From Lottia gigantea (lineage: Eukaryota; Mollusca; Gastropoda; Lottiidae): a DNA stretch of 64,000 bases. The notes beneath the pieces are model-generated. The model worked only from the letters and a program-made list of their open reading frames with translations. It was not told the DNA's origin and did not search any database. The stretch is taken from assembly GCF_000327385.1 (NCBI RefSeq), contig NW_008711185.1, positions 330,027 to 394,026 of the forward strand. The letters are read 5' to 3'. Positions 23,731 through 37,400 of the stretch are shown piece by piece; position 1 is the first letter of the stretch, and the number at the start of each line of letters is the position of its first letter. The position numbers and the translations under genes are program-made.

Positions 23731-24987
23731 GGGAGTGGGGCATAAGTAATTAACACTCGCAGCTAGCAGTTGTCCATCGTTCAATTGTCATTGCAAAGTC
23801 ATTGCAAAGAAGTCCTGGTAACGCACACAAGAACTGATCCATAGATTGATTTCAGGACGGCCTGCTCTGCTTATATGTGAGCGACTGGCCTGTTCCGCTA
23901 CGCTCTTCTTGCCGCCCTGCTCTGTAGTGTAAAGAAACCTAATAGTTAAAAGGCATATCTACCATCGGGAAATTCTGCATTGATATTTTTTTCAACGAGT
24001 TATTGCAAAACAAAACTATTGTAGAAATTATGTGGTCCTCTATTGTATTGTATTGACTAAAGTCTCCATTGTATGCTAATTATACAAGTGTCACAGACTG
24101 GATAACAATCTTAACAAAATTATCTCAAATATCACACGTTCATGTTCTCCTGAATTTGAATACCAATCGTACCGTTGAAGTCTCCTAAATTATATAGTGA
24201 CGGTATTTGTAGAAACGATATAGGAAGAGACGCAAGTTTAAATATCAGCTTTACGTTTTTGCTTTATCATTGTACCTCGGTGGCGTTTCTTCGGCGGGGC
24301 AGAATTTAGGCTGACCCTATCAAACGACTCCTAAAACGTCAAAAATGTACTTATAATTAGTCTAGTATATGGACAGTGACGATAACTAGTCCACTCATTT
24401 GAACAAAGGGTGTCGATTATCAATTTATCTAAACATGTTTTTTATTGACATGACAACTATTGCGGTAGACATTATCTTGTACTCGGAGACCTACCGAATG
24501 AAAACTAACTATCAGCTACGTGATGCCTATGTCTTGAGGTGAACAAATCTGTGATGGATATCCATCGATCGTTAGACGTTAGTTTAACTGTCCCAATAAC
24601 GAAGGAGTATATATAAGATTGGGTGTCCTGTTTTTCTGTTAGCCCATCGTTAGGAATATTAATTTCAGAATCATTTAGTGCATCACCACGCAACTTTTTC
24701 ACAATTAACAATATGACATCTCGATAATTTATCTTATGACTGATTGGCTTCGTTATCAAGATACAAAATTGCATTATAGTAGGCTTATGTGTATTTAAAA
24801 TAAAATAAAAACTGGACTAGAAATCGTTCATATGAAGAATAATAATAACAATTCGTCACTATAGTGAATTCTATCTCCATTTACAATCGTTGATCAGATA
24901 AACTTAACTTGTCAGTATAAATTCTTTGTTTTGCTGGGGAACCCAGTAATGGGCTATGTGGTACACAGGCTACACTGACACTTGGAG
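23731..24987. other. Upstream flank of the FOG gene, no gene seen
   Basis: This is single-copy-looking sequence between the 77-bp array and the GATA cluster. No open frame is convincing. An 89-codon minus-strand frame at 24,505-24,774 has no recognisable motif. It may hold 5' untranslated or regulatory sequence of the FOG gene, which the sequence alone does not show. Confidence 0.4.
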
Positions 24988-25151
24988 AGATAAAATAAGA
25001 TTGATTGCCCGATTGAGTTACAGATAAGATGTTATCGGTGGAGATAAGGGAAAGATAAGCGAGATAAGCGGCACATATTTTATTTCAGTGCGCTAGAATA
25101 TATAGATTCGACCAAGCATGGAGATTACCGTACCGATAAGCAGAAAGATAG
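24988..25151. promoter_or_regulatory. Dense GATA-factor site cluster upstream of FOG exon 1
   Basis: Six WGATAR motifs (24,988; 25,022; 25,042; 25,053; 25,062; 25,146) and two CGATAA motifs (near 25,033 and 25,134) lie within 164 bp. The block begins about 460 bp and ends about 300 bp before the start codon. At this base composition I would expect roughly one WGATAR per 250 bp on both strands combined. GATA factors are the binding partners of the protein encoded next door, so a feedback loop is plausible, though inferred. Confidence 0.6.
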
Positions 25152-25285
25152 GACGACTTTATAACACTCAGTTAGCAAACGAGAGTTGAAGATGACGGAC
25201 AAAATACAGCTCTCTGGCTTGAAAAGTATTACTTCGCTCAAGTGAATTTCCGGATTACAATTTTTCTATTACATTATACACACTT

Positions 25286-25350
25286 TGACCTCGATAAGGT
25301 CACGACGCATGTGGAATGTGTTCTATATAGAGGTCACGGCGCATTGACCC
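25286..25350. promoter_or_regulatory. Four nuclear-receptor-type half-sites near the FOG start
   Basis: TGACCT and AGGTCA face outward across five bases (25,286-25,302), and the spacer includes a GATAA. At 25,331-25,350 AGGTCA and TGACCC face inward across eight bases. The phrases AGGTCACGACGCAT and AGGTCACGGCGCAT recur 34 bp apart. They lie about 100-160 bp before the start codon, next to a TATATAG near 25,325. Binding by a receptor is inference. Confidence 0.4.
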
Positions 25351-25447
25351 CTGTGTAATAACGGTGGTTTTATGTATTGCGTTATTCAACGATACGTAAC
25401 AAAAGTGAATGGAAGAATAAATTTAAATAGTGTCAAACTTTTTTAAA

Positions 25448-25487
25448 ATGTCAAGGAGAAAACAATCGAACCCCAAGCCTTTGAAAG
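25448..25487 (+). CDS. FOG exon 1: start codon and NuRD-binding motif
   Basis: ATG at 25,448 opens MSRRKQSNPKPLK and runs into the donor AAAG|GTAAGT at 25,488 with phase 1. The first nine residues are identical to those I recall for vertebrate FOG-1. The motif in FOG and SALL proteins binds the RBBP4/7 subunits of NuRD. The exon is only 40 coding bases, so gene finders can easily miss it. Confidence 0.9.
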
Positions 25488-28400
25488 GTAAGTAGTTATC
25501 ATATCGCATTTCATTATTTTGGTGAGGAACCTATCGTTTAAAAAAAGAGTTTTTCAAATTCTTGTATTTGAGCAGACGACGCAACTTGTCCAAGTCTGCA
25601 GGCTATGTACTAAACAAAATCTTGCTTACTGCTACCAATGTCCCTTTGGTTAGGGGTCCATGCTCTTCTTGTTTGTAAATATATATGAAGTTCAGATGCA
25701 TTTTTGGGAAAATAATTCACTTTTTAGTATATTTTGTGCAATGTTCCCGTCCATACAATAATGTTCAATATCAAGTAATGGTAATAAACTGTAAGCTACT
25801 TTTCTGGATAAGCATTGTTTTGCCATTCACCGTGCATACTATTACTAGGTCTACTTATACCTTGTCTAGCTAAGCACCATATTATGAAATACCGACATAA
25901 TGTATCAATAGATTCTTTACTATTAAATATATCCTGTTTGTCTTGTTTAGCTATGTGTTTAAGGTCTATCAATATCATGGTTAGCTAAGCATCATAAAGA
26001 ATACCGATTTAATGTGTCAATAGCTTTGACTAAGCAGTCTATTGCTTTACTATTATTTACATCCTGTTTGTCTTGTTTAGCTAAGTATTTTAGGTCTATC
26101 AATATCATGTCTTTCTAAGCATCATATAGAATACCGACATTATATATCAATACCTTTGTTATACTAAGCAGTCTATTGCTTTAGTATTATTTACATCCTG
26201 TTTGTCTTGTTTTACTATGTATTTAAGGTCTATCAATATCATGGTTAGCTAAGCATCATACAGAATACCGATTTAATGTGTCAATAAGCAGTCTATTGCT
26301 TTACTGTTATTTACATCCTGTTTGTCTTGTTTAGCTATGTAGGTCAGGTCTACCAATATACCCTGTTCAGCTAAACGGTCTATGTCTATCAATATCAGGT
26401 GTACCAATACCCTGTTCAACAAAGCGGTCTATGTGTATCAATATCAGGTCTACCAATACCCTGCTCAACTAAGCGGTCTATGTCTATGTCTATCAATATC
26501 AGGTCTACCAATACCCTGCTCAACTAAGCGGTCTATGTCTATCAATATCGGGTCTAGCTAAGCGTTATATGATGAAAACCGACATAATATACCACCAATA
26601 GCATTAACATACTAAGCATACTATTGCTTAGACAATTATTATTGATACCTTGTCTGGATAAGCGTTACTCATTGGCAATAGCTTTCAGTATCACATCTCG
26701 CTTATTGTTTTAGTCCTTACCGACAGACAACGTTCAGATTCTAACCTGCTGTATTGTTATTGACTGTCTACTCAAACAACGTGTCTTTCACATGCTTTAT
26801 TACCTGTTAAAGATCTAGTTTTGAATTCTGGTCAGCGGGATTCTTTCTGTGTCCCCTGGATTAAAGTATCAGTCATTATTTTGAATGATGTTGCTTATGT
26901 CACAGTATGTCTAGCCTGTCAGGCGTTGTGATAGATATTTTCAGCATAACCAAAGTGCTCAGTTTGAGAGTGAAATTTAAAAAAAAATTGAAATATCGAT
27001 CCATGATTTCCCTTGCTAGAGCCTGCTTATGTTTCGTATTTGTCCAATTTTAGAGAAGAAATTTCCGTTTGATCTCGTCATAAATCCATCGAAGTTTTGA
27101 TCCCGCTATACAGACAGAGTCACACTAGTAGTAAGAAATGAACTTTCAAACTGTAAGTTTATGTAATAAGGTTTCCAGTTCACTTATCTACCATATCATA
27201 ATAATAAAATGTACATCTGTATGTTGACGTTTCCGATTGATAAGATATGTATAACCTACTTTTCATTAATTAGAAGAAATAATTGTTAATTAAATTTCTC
27301 AATAAATGTAATTGAACAAAGGATGTTCTATTTATAGGCGTTAAAGGGACACCTCATAATATGCCCATGGTAATGTTCGCACCTTTATATCCTGTTGTCC
27401 TCAAGTATCCAGAAGTCCCTTGGGCTAAAGTGTGATAAGGCTACTTTGATTAGATAAAGTGTTGATTTCTGGAGAAAATTCTAAAGTTTTAATAAGTAAC
27501 TAGAGTGAAATACATATATATATGAACAATCTATTCATAAACCAATCGAAACCACTTAAGTTAGATGTACATCTATGTTATATGTAGTACGATTTTCCTA
27601 AGTTCCGTGAACTAATCGACCCCAAAATCAAAGGGCTTATAATTTTTGCATCACTAGGCTACTATCTAGGCTGCTTATCATAAAGATTTTTGTAACATAT
27701 GTAGTATTTATTATGCAATTCGTAACACTTACCATGCAGACTGTGACGTTCATTGTAGAAAGTGGTTTACACATCGTTACATACATCATACAAAAATATC
27801 CTTACAAATTGTGACATTAATCATACAAAATTTCTATTAAAAATGGTGACATTCATTATACAAAATTTCTTTGCAAATTGTGACATTCGTTATGCAAATT
27901 GTTGTGTAAACTGTAACTTTCATTATAAAAATCGCTGCACAAATTGTGACATTCATTAAACAAAGTGATATGCAAATTGTGACATAATTATACAAAATAG
28001 TAATAGATGATGACATTGATGATTTATGATAATTTGGTGTCATTCACTGTACAAAGTTTGACAGTAGGTCCCTATACGTTTTGTGATGTTAATCATATAA
28101 TGTATACATATTGAAACATTAATCATACAATTCGTTGTGTATATTTTGACATTTGCTATGCAACTTTTTGGATTTCGCTCAATTATTGTGACATTTAATA
28201 GGAACATTTTGGAGAGAGATTTAATAGAAACTAAATGTATTGCTTCATTTTTTACCACATACTCTGTTTTTTGGAGTTATTAGATACATGTAACATAAAG
28301 ATATTGTAAAGAGGCTTTTTATGTGCAGTGACGCTGTAAGATGTTTAAAAATTACACCAAAACTTTTGGTTTTATGACGTAGCCATCGAAATGTTCTGGA

Positions 28401-31400
28401 TATTATTAATGGCTTTGCGTTAGTGAAGTTATTATACAGGATAAAAGATCCACAGACATCTGAAAAGAAATTGGAATGGTACAAATAGATGCCATCAGTG
28501 TCTCGATACACTTAAAAAAGCTGGAAAACCCTAGTAAAACCCTTTAAATAACTATTTAACTATCTACTATTATTAAGCTTTACTATAGTTCATTGATTTG
28601 CCGAAAAAGATTGTCGTCTCATAGTAATTACGTGCACCAATTAATAAAATTAATATCATATTCTCATATTCCCACACCCACCGCAACCGCTATCGCAATA
28701 TCACATGTGTATTACAAATACTAAATGATGAAGGCCACTCGTCAAATACCAACTTGTTGATAAGGGCCTAAATTTCACCAAATAACATGAAAAGTAGTTC
28801 TCAAATGCCACCATATCTCAATTATGCAATGAGAGATGGTATCTTTCCTTGAAGATGAAAGGCGGCATGTAGACCTACTGCACTCACGTCTGTTTAGATG
28901 CAATTATACTTTAATTAAGTCTGATTAGACGAGAATTATCAATATTAACAATCACGGGTCATTATCTAAATTAAAAACTGTAATTTAAAACATGGCTAGA
29001 TTAAGATAGACTCTTTACATCGTTGTTAGTAATTCCATGATGCTTATCTCCATGATGAAATAGATGACTATATTATCAAATATGGAAATGCTGGAATTCT
29101 TAACTATTCTGAATTCCATTCTATTGATATGTAATCCACCATCGAGCCTGTGTATTTGCAGTCCCGGCCAGAACATAAAACTAACACATTGTGAGCCTCT
29201 CATGTATCATGCGGAACTTTCTTTTTTACCTTCTTGGAATAAGATTTTTCCCTGTATCGCAGCATAATGTTGGATTCTTTTTTAAATGCAATACAATATT
29301 TGTATTACCCTCGGTGTTGTATGTCATCCGATATGGAAAAGGGGGCTTACAAAACATTTTTTTTATTATCTTTAGCCGCCCACTCTTCTGAATAAAAATA
29401 TTTTCACCAACAACTCATCTCTAAATTATAATCTAACAGACGAACTAACAGCAGTCGTCTGATTTTATCTCCTCCAATAACATAGAGACAGAAATCAAAA
29501 TGAAGAAAATATCAAATTTTACTTTTTCCATTTCACATATTTATCAATATTTTCCCATGGTAGAAAAAAAAAGATTATTCGTTTTTCAGATGCGTATCCC
29601 CTGGTGCATTTTGTAATCTATATTTTGTACGATACCATCATTCCGTCTGCTTATATTTGCCTATCTGTAATGGCATCGAGAATTTATTTCTGATAAGAGA
29701 CTTCTGAATTCGCCAAACTATTGTAGGCTGCCCGTCTTATCGTCATATCACTTCATTTCTAGAGAAATCTGAATAAAATCGTCATTTCCTAGGTCAATCA
29801 TATGCTGATTGTATTTTGGGTGTCTTGAATTGATATGAATTTTATACACAAGTAATATTGAACAATCTGACATAATAATGTTTTGGGTTGAATTTGATAC
29901 AGTAGTTTATTATCGTTAAATTAAGTGTGTGGGGTTATGTTTTTGCAATTTGCATTCATAATAATTAACCAAGTTCGCAGTCTGCTATAGGAAGGTGCCA
30001 TATTCATTTTATAATACAGTTTTCGATCCTGTCTATTATGCTCACATATCATTGTTCTTCACGTCTCTTAAGATTCAAACTTCATATTTTTAATATTCTT
30101 AATTCATATAATTCTATATTTCCAATTCTTCAGCATTCTCCAATATCCTTCGATGTTTTTCCTATTATAATATACAATAATTTCAATTCTCCCTATTTTA
30201 TACACGTTATCTTTAGTGTTCTCCAAATTCCAATTCTTCAGTTATATATATCCTAATATTAGTATTTTATCTCTTACATGAAAATACCAAAGTTTTCCAC
30301 TGAACAATCACTTCCTCTTCTATTTCATCCTTCAAGCTTTCTGTTTCTTCAGTATTCTTCGTTACGTATTCCTCTTCTTCAGTATTCTCCGTTATACGTA
30401 TTCCTCTTCTTCAGTATTCTCCGTTATACGTATTCCTCTTCTTTAGTATTCTCCAATACGTATTCTTCTTCTTCAATTCTCTCCATTATGTGTTACGTAT
30501 CTTCAGTTCCCTCTATCACGTATTCCTCTTCTTCAGTATTCTCTATTACGTATTCCTCATCTTCCTTACTCATTTCTCTTCTTCAATATTTTCCAAAGGA
30601 CGTAAATCTCATTTCATTTCATTTCAGTATTCTCCGTTACTATTCCCCTTCTTCAATATTCTTCATTACGTATTCTTCTTCTTCCCTTCTCTCCATTACT
30701 TATTCCTTTTCTTCAATATTCTCTCCATTACTTATTCCTCTTCTTCAGTATTCTCCATTACGTATTCCTCTTCTTCAGTATTCTCCGTTATACATATTCC
30801 TCTTATTCAGTATTCTCCATTACGTATTCTATTTTTTTAATTCTGTCCACTACGTGTTACGTATCTCCAGTTCTCTCTATCACGTATTCCTCTTCTTCAG
30901 TATTCTCTATTACGTATTCCTCATCTTCCGTTCTCTTCATTACTTATTCCTTTTCTTCAATATTCTCCTAAGGACGTAAAACTCTGTTCATTTCATTTCA
31001 GTATTCTACGTTACTATTCCTCATCTTCCGTTCTCTCCATTACGCATTCCTCTTCTTCAGTTATGTCTATTACTTGTTCCTCAGGTCTCTCCATTCTTCA
31101 GTTCTCTCTCATGTTCAAGTCTGGGAGCCGCGGTGGCTCAGTAGGTTAGACGCTTGCTCGCTATCCTGAAGGTTTAGTGCAGGTAGGAGGGCCTGACATG
31201 GAAAAAGCGTATAGTCGTTCGGATGGGACAATAAACCGATGCCCCGTGTGCTACAGGCTGTGCACGTTAAAAATCCCTCGTCAGTTGGAAATCGGCACCC
31301 TGCATGGCGTTGCCCGTCTTCATTAGCCCACATGGTGCAGAAAAGTAGGACGTAAAACTCCATTAATTTCATTCCATTTCATGTTCAAGTCCTCTTGAAT

Positions 31401-34400
31401 CCTATGTTCATGTTCAATCATCTCCAATGAACAGTTATATTATCAGTAATATTATATTTTAATTTCTATGACTCTCTATTGTCTCTAATGTTCAGTTGAT
31501 AGTGATAAGTCCTCTATCAATGAACAATCATCTCTAATGTACACTAGTATTTAAAAAAAAATTAAATTTCCAATTTCCAAAAAAGTTATGTTTCGTTCAG
31601 TTCGTTAAATGTAACATATTCTCAGATGAGTGTGTCTAATGTTCAATTTTGAAAGTTCAGTTATTACCCACATTTGACTTAAATGTACGAAGGAGGGGTT
31701 TATAAAAATAGAGGCATGTTTTTGTCTATTGCGGAGTGAATGTGTTCTTTATTTTTAATCTGTTAAACTCGGGGTATCACTCACTATTAAATATACTGTC
31801 CTATCAATTTTAATATGTATTTTATATTATTTTTACATGATAGTATATAAAAACTCATGTTAAATTTAACTTTAAGGTGGGTCTAGTTATTTCAATACTT
31901 GAAGAATATACTGGCTAGATTTGATAAGGAGTTTCGATAGCAGTAGGGTAACATAAGTGGTATATTAAATCGGTGTGTGTTATCTCCAACGGGCATATTC
32001 AAACCCTCCTATGTCTCTACCGATAATATCGGCTCATATTTTCAATTTCTGTATAAAAGACGAAAGATAAACGTGGCTCCACAATGATAGGTTTTGTTCA
32101 ACTTGGAAGCATTATAGACGATGAAACAGACGATAAGGGGAGATAAGCTGAATTGATAACGGTAACTTTTTATCTTTTCGCCGACACACGGTATAATTAT
32201 AAAAGGAAACCTATAATCTGTGTTATGCGATAATCATGCTTGATTTAGGCTGAATTTGATCAATACAACTCGATGCTAGGAGGTCGAGTCTGTTCGGAAA
32301 GTGATAAGAATTGATAACCCACAGTTTACAGAACACAATCAGAAAACTCTTCGACGCGCTAAACAGATAAGAGAAACTGGCCTGGAAATCTTGTATTATT
32401 GTGCGACGCCTATCTTTCCATCTTAACGTTAGTCAAGACTCAATAGCCTCTTATCTACAACTACCAAATGGAATTTAGATGTAAATTTGTGACAACATTC
32501 TAAACTCGCGCGTCTCGACTTATTATCAAACCACTCCATACAACGAATCCTTCGTCTTTCTCGAAATATTATTTAAGATGTGCATGACAGATTATGGCCT
32601 CTTCATACAACATTCTATTATTTCACCTCTTATCACTGCACACACTTCATCTAAAAATTATTGACAACTAGTGATATAGAAGCGATTTAGTAGAAATTGA
32701 GAGGATAAACAACATAAAATCAATGTTTTTTTCTTGCATTTATTTCATTAAACCATATTGATTTTTTGTTAAGAAATATTGTTCGAAAACACTAAGATAC
32801 TATCATTTTTGTAATCATTTGTTGCACATTGTAAGATGTAAGACGTGTACTTGTGTGGGCTTACTATTGTTTGTTTTGGTTCAAGGTAAGAGATATGCAG
32901 AGATAAAAAGTGAAAAAAGCATAGTTACCCACCACACATTCTCTCTTAACTAGCCCGACAACCCGTCCTCGGACGTGATATACGGGGGTGGGATATTGAC
33001 ACGTTTAGAGCCAGACATGAAATGCTACATTTTTTTGAGTTACTCAGATCCAATTTCGGATCGCTAGTATTTAAGAATTTTCACCATGACTATATAAATA
33101 GCATAATTTGGCATAGCCTAATTGTTGACATTACGGAATATTCTTAAATGTCCCTGTAACACAATACAACTTTGGAGTTGTAAGAAATCTGAACAGTTTA
33201 TTGGTCCATTGGTGAGAATCAAGAGAAGATAACTCGTCTTCATACTAACTTTTCACTACAAAATAAAGTATTTTAAAACTAAACGACTGCCAATCAACTT
33301 TAATATTATCTTAAGGTCTAAATGGTACATAGCAAAATCATAATTATTTAGTTAGAATACTGAAATAGTGATACTTTTGTATGAAAAATCATCTGATGTG
33401 ACAAGATATTGTGTCCAGGGAGATAACTCTTTCACTAACTTCATATGAAAAATGGCAGCTTGAATTTGTAGTTTGAAATTGTTTAGTCTTTGATTGGGTG
33501 AAAATTATGAGATATTTTGGAAATTTTTTTCTGGAGTGACCTGATAGCCTATGATCAGAAAAATCATACCAGAGCTGAAGACGGGGATGAGTGTTTAATA
33601 AATAAAGTATCTTTTTTGATGATAAACTGCTGTACAAATACATAAAAGAAAATTTCAATTTGATTTCATCCTTGCAGTAAGGCTACCTTTTGCCTAAATG
33701 ATTTACTGATCATCAATCTGTATAGTTGAGTCCTTCATTAAATTCATCATAGTTTTCACATGAAGTCATAGTAAAAATTCAATAATTGGCTATCTTTCCT
33801 AATGATCGGCGTTAAGCTGTTAAGACTTAAATGAATTTGATCAAAACAAAAATTGTTATGCACATTCTTCTGTAATATCTGTGATTGCTATATAGCTATA
33901 GCTACAATATTGCATGTCTTTTTTCAATTTCGAAAGAACAAGTGTTCTTCCATATTACTTGTTTTGCAGCTCAATGGTAATATGCCTAGACACAGTGAAA
34001 AGGACAAAGGGAAAACTGCAGTCAGTGTGGTGATAGTTATCTTTGCTTTATCTTTAATTCTGAAATTAATGAACACCAGCTTCCATATTGGTCAAATAAA
34101 GAAATAAATCTAAGTATGGAATGTTGGGAAAATTTGAAAAAACATGAGATGCAAATGAGCTTTGTTACGTCAGGGTATTTTCAAGATAAGATAGAAACAA
34201 TGAAAATGGCCACCTTTTGTCTTGCGTCTGATTACAAGGTGAAACCCCACCCTGTTATAGGCCTTAAAGATTGTGATAAAGGGAGATAAGCAATGAATAC
34301 AAATTCCACATGTCGTTAATTACAAGTTAAAGAAAACAGAAATTGTGATAAGCCAGCTTGTCTTATCTCTGGTCATGTAATATATTCTAACGATTGTTAA

Positions 34401-37400
34401 AGTTACTTTACCATTTTGATAAGGTTAACCGTCAAACTAGCTTTAAATCTGGCTTCTTGCATGAATGATAATTTGGAATGGTTAGGAGATTCAGAAGCTC
34501 AAGCAGTTATCCTGGTTTAAAAGGATTGTATAAGAGGTTTTCTAACCTCATGTGTATAGCATTGATAATATTGATTTGTACCATTCCAATTTTTCTGTTT
34601 GTATTAGAGATACCGAACCTAGCCTAAGATAGTAATCAAAGTTTTCAGATAGGGTTAATCATCATGTATTTTCTTATTTCAAATGTGCATGTACCTGTCA
34701 TAATAAGAATTAAAATATATAGTGGAATGAGATAAAATCTTGGAAAACTCTATTTCCCTGTGCATTAAGCCACCAAATGATTTGAGTCTGTGTAGTTGTT
34801 GAATTCTGAAAGAAAAAAAAATGTGGAAAGATATCATGTTTTCATTGTTCCGATAACACAAACATTTTAAATATTTGAAAAGATAACATTGCCAAGTTGC
34901 AAGGAAGATAATGGAGATTTGAAATATATTCTCTTTGATCTGTGGATGATAATCCCGAGAAATTTTTTCCCTGAATGTCTCCCTTAGGCTTATTGTTATC
35001 TAGTAATGTACAGTTTTTGTCTTATCTTTGTTATTCTGAACAAAACTCATATAAAAAATGGAAAACAAAACAAAAAGATGAAATGATTAAAGTGATACCA
35101 TGGTTAAAGCAAAACAGTTAATAAGTAAATATGTGTTTCATTACTAATCCTGACGTATTGTGATGTATCACTGATGTGATACAAATATATTTTGTGCTTA
35201 GTGACATCATCAAACACTTAGTTTTAGTGGAATTGTGGGAACCACAAACATCTGATTGAGAATTGGAATAGTGCAAATTAATGCTATCAGTGTCCCTGAT
35301 ACACATACAAAATTTAGAAAACTTCTTTACTATCCCTTTCTCCACCAGCAAAATCAGCTAGAAGTAGCATTTATCAGGACTATTTATTCTTACTTGTAGT
35401 AATCATTATGCCAACAATATGTAAGGAATTGTTATCCTAAGTTAAAATGAAATTATGGAGTTTTGTATGTCTTATTTGTCTGCACCTTATAGATTGTTAT
35501 CCTAGATGAATATGACTTAATTTTCTATTTTAGTTCCTGCAGAATGTCCAACTGTTTCACAGTCCAATGATAACAATACAGAAGAGAACATTAACAGTAC
35601 AGAAGGTAACCTGATAGTTTTCTTTTCTCTCTATAGATCATATACAAATGCATAATTTTTAAATGCTTTTCAGAAAAATACTACTTCAGCAGCTGATATA
35701 GCTCATTTTCATCTGAGCTTAATTTTCTTCTCAGTGTGAAAATCTGACATCTAAATCATCATGACTTCAGCCATCTTTAGCACTCTTTTGAATGGAAACA
35801 ATTTGACATATTTCATTTTACTCAAATTGTGTTTAAAGGGAATGGTAAAAAGGTTTAAATGTTGTTTCATTCTAAACAAATCAGAATTTGAATGGAAAAA
35901 TAGTTCAACTACATTATGCAAATAAATCAAGAAATAAAGGGATATCCATAGTTAAACATTGAAACGTATTATCAGTTGACTTTTAAAGGGACAGATGTAG
36001 CATTTTGTGGGGTTTATTTTAGTCTTGAATATATGTTTTTAGAATCACTAGAAATGTACGAAAATGGCATAATTCCTTTAAAAATAGTTGAAACTTGGAA
36101 TTTTACACTCTATTTCTATATATGTCTTTTCTATATATCTCAGAGTCCTCGATGATTGGCAAAAAAAGTTGTACATGTGCCTTTAACATTTTTAAAATTT
36201 GCTCCAGATTGTGAAGGAGAGTAGAGATGCAGACTTGTGAAAAATAAAAACACATCATGACACATCAAGATAATATGAATTTTAATTAGATTCATCAAGT
36301 GACTCATAATAAATAATATAAGAACAATTGAACTGTTTAGCAATTAAAAAGAGCAATAATAAAGATGCGTCCACGCAAAACACAATTTTTTTTGTCTGTT
36401 CAGCCAAATACTGGTACATTACATGAGATTAGAAAATTTTTAAAGCATGATATTTTTTATCGTCATTTTACATTAATTTAATTTGGAATATCACCCACGT
36501 GTGATAGTAACTTAGCACTTGTTTAACTTGTGAATAATGATAATATGTAAATATTACTTTCATACAAAATGATAAGTCTACAGAGTTGTTATCATCAACA
36601 AAAATTTAAAACAAGGCAGTATAAAAAAAATATTTTTCAAGAGAAGTAAGCCTAGTATAATATCCAGATAATAGTGTAGAGCTGAATGTATTTTCTTAAT
36701 TTGGAACAGCTTTCCAATGTTTTTCTCCTAGTGAAAATTTACATTATACCCAATCATTAAACTTAGTTATGTCATTACTGGGCAAATACCATACATGTGT
36801 AATCTACCGATGTTGTCATGTTTCTACCGTTTTTGCATGTTGTCTACCGCTCTACCGACGTTATACCCAATTCTACCGATTTTTGGGGTTTTTTTTTATC
36901 AAATTTTCACGGGGCCTACCAATTTCAATGTCCAAATTCTTTACCAGAAAGCAACAAAATATCTTTCATTACTTATATCTTGATTGTCGGTTACACGCTT
37001 TAATCTCATCACGTAATAATATTATCATTGCCTGATTAATTAATCCCCTAATTAAGATGGTATTTAATACTATTGGATTATCAGGGATATTAGTTTGACA
37101 GCTGTCTAGCTTGACAAGGATCTATTGGACATCAAGTATAGTTTGGACAGAGAGTGATGGTCAAAAAATCAACCCCAGGTAGAACTAAATAAAGTGTTGT
37201 CATTATCAAAGTATCAAAACAAAATGGATGACTATTTGTCAAGACAATAAATTTTATATTTTTAAAAATGGTAAGTCAATCGCAATCATGAAATTCCTTA
37301 AAGATGGCTTTCCTTAGTTTTAAGTGTCAAATTAAGTAAACTATTTGACTAATTGGTGTTTCTAATGAATTATCATGTATTCTTAATCATATTATTATGT

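Larger units (their letters stand above)
25488..35533 (+). other. FOG intron 1 (10 kb)
   Basis: It starts GTAAGT and ends TATTTTAG. Contents: a two-stage tandem array at 25,840-26,580, a ~35-bp degenerate repeat at 27,690-28,200, a pyrimidine-rich array at 30,050-31,110, a SINE with intact target duplication at 31,122-31,378, MITE copies near 28,370, 34,515 and 35,100, and two WGATAR clusters (32,065-32,456 and 34,184-34,422). I find no further coding exon of the FOG gene in it. Confidence 0.7.

Noticed and set aside
30278-30979. Open frame of 233 codons on the plus strand
   Set aside because: It lies wholly in the pyrimidine-rich tandem array. The residues (Ser, Phe, Leu, Tyr) simply follow the repeat, and two other frames are also open.
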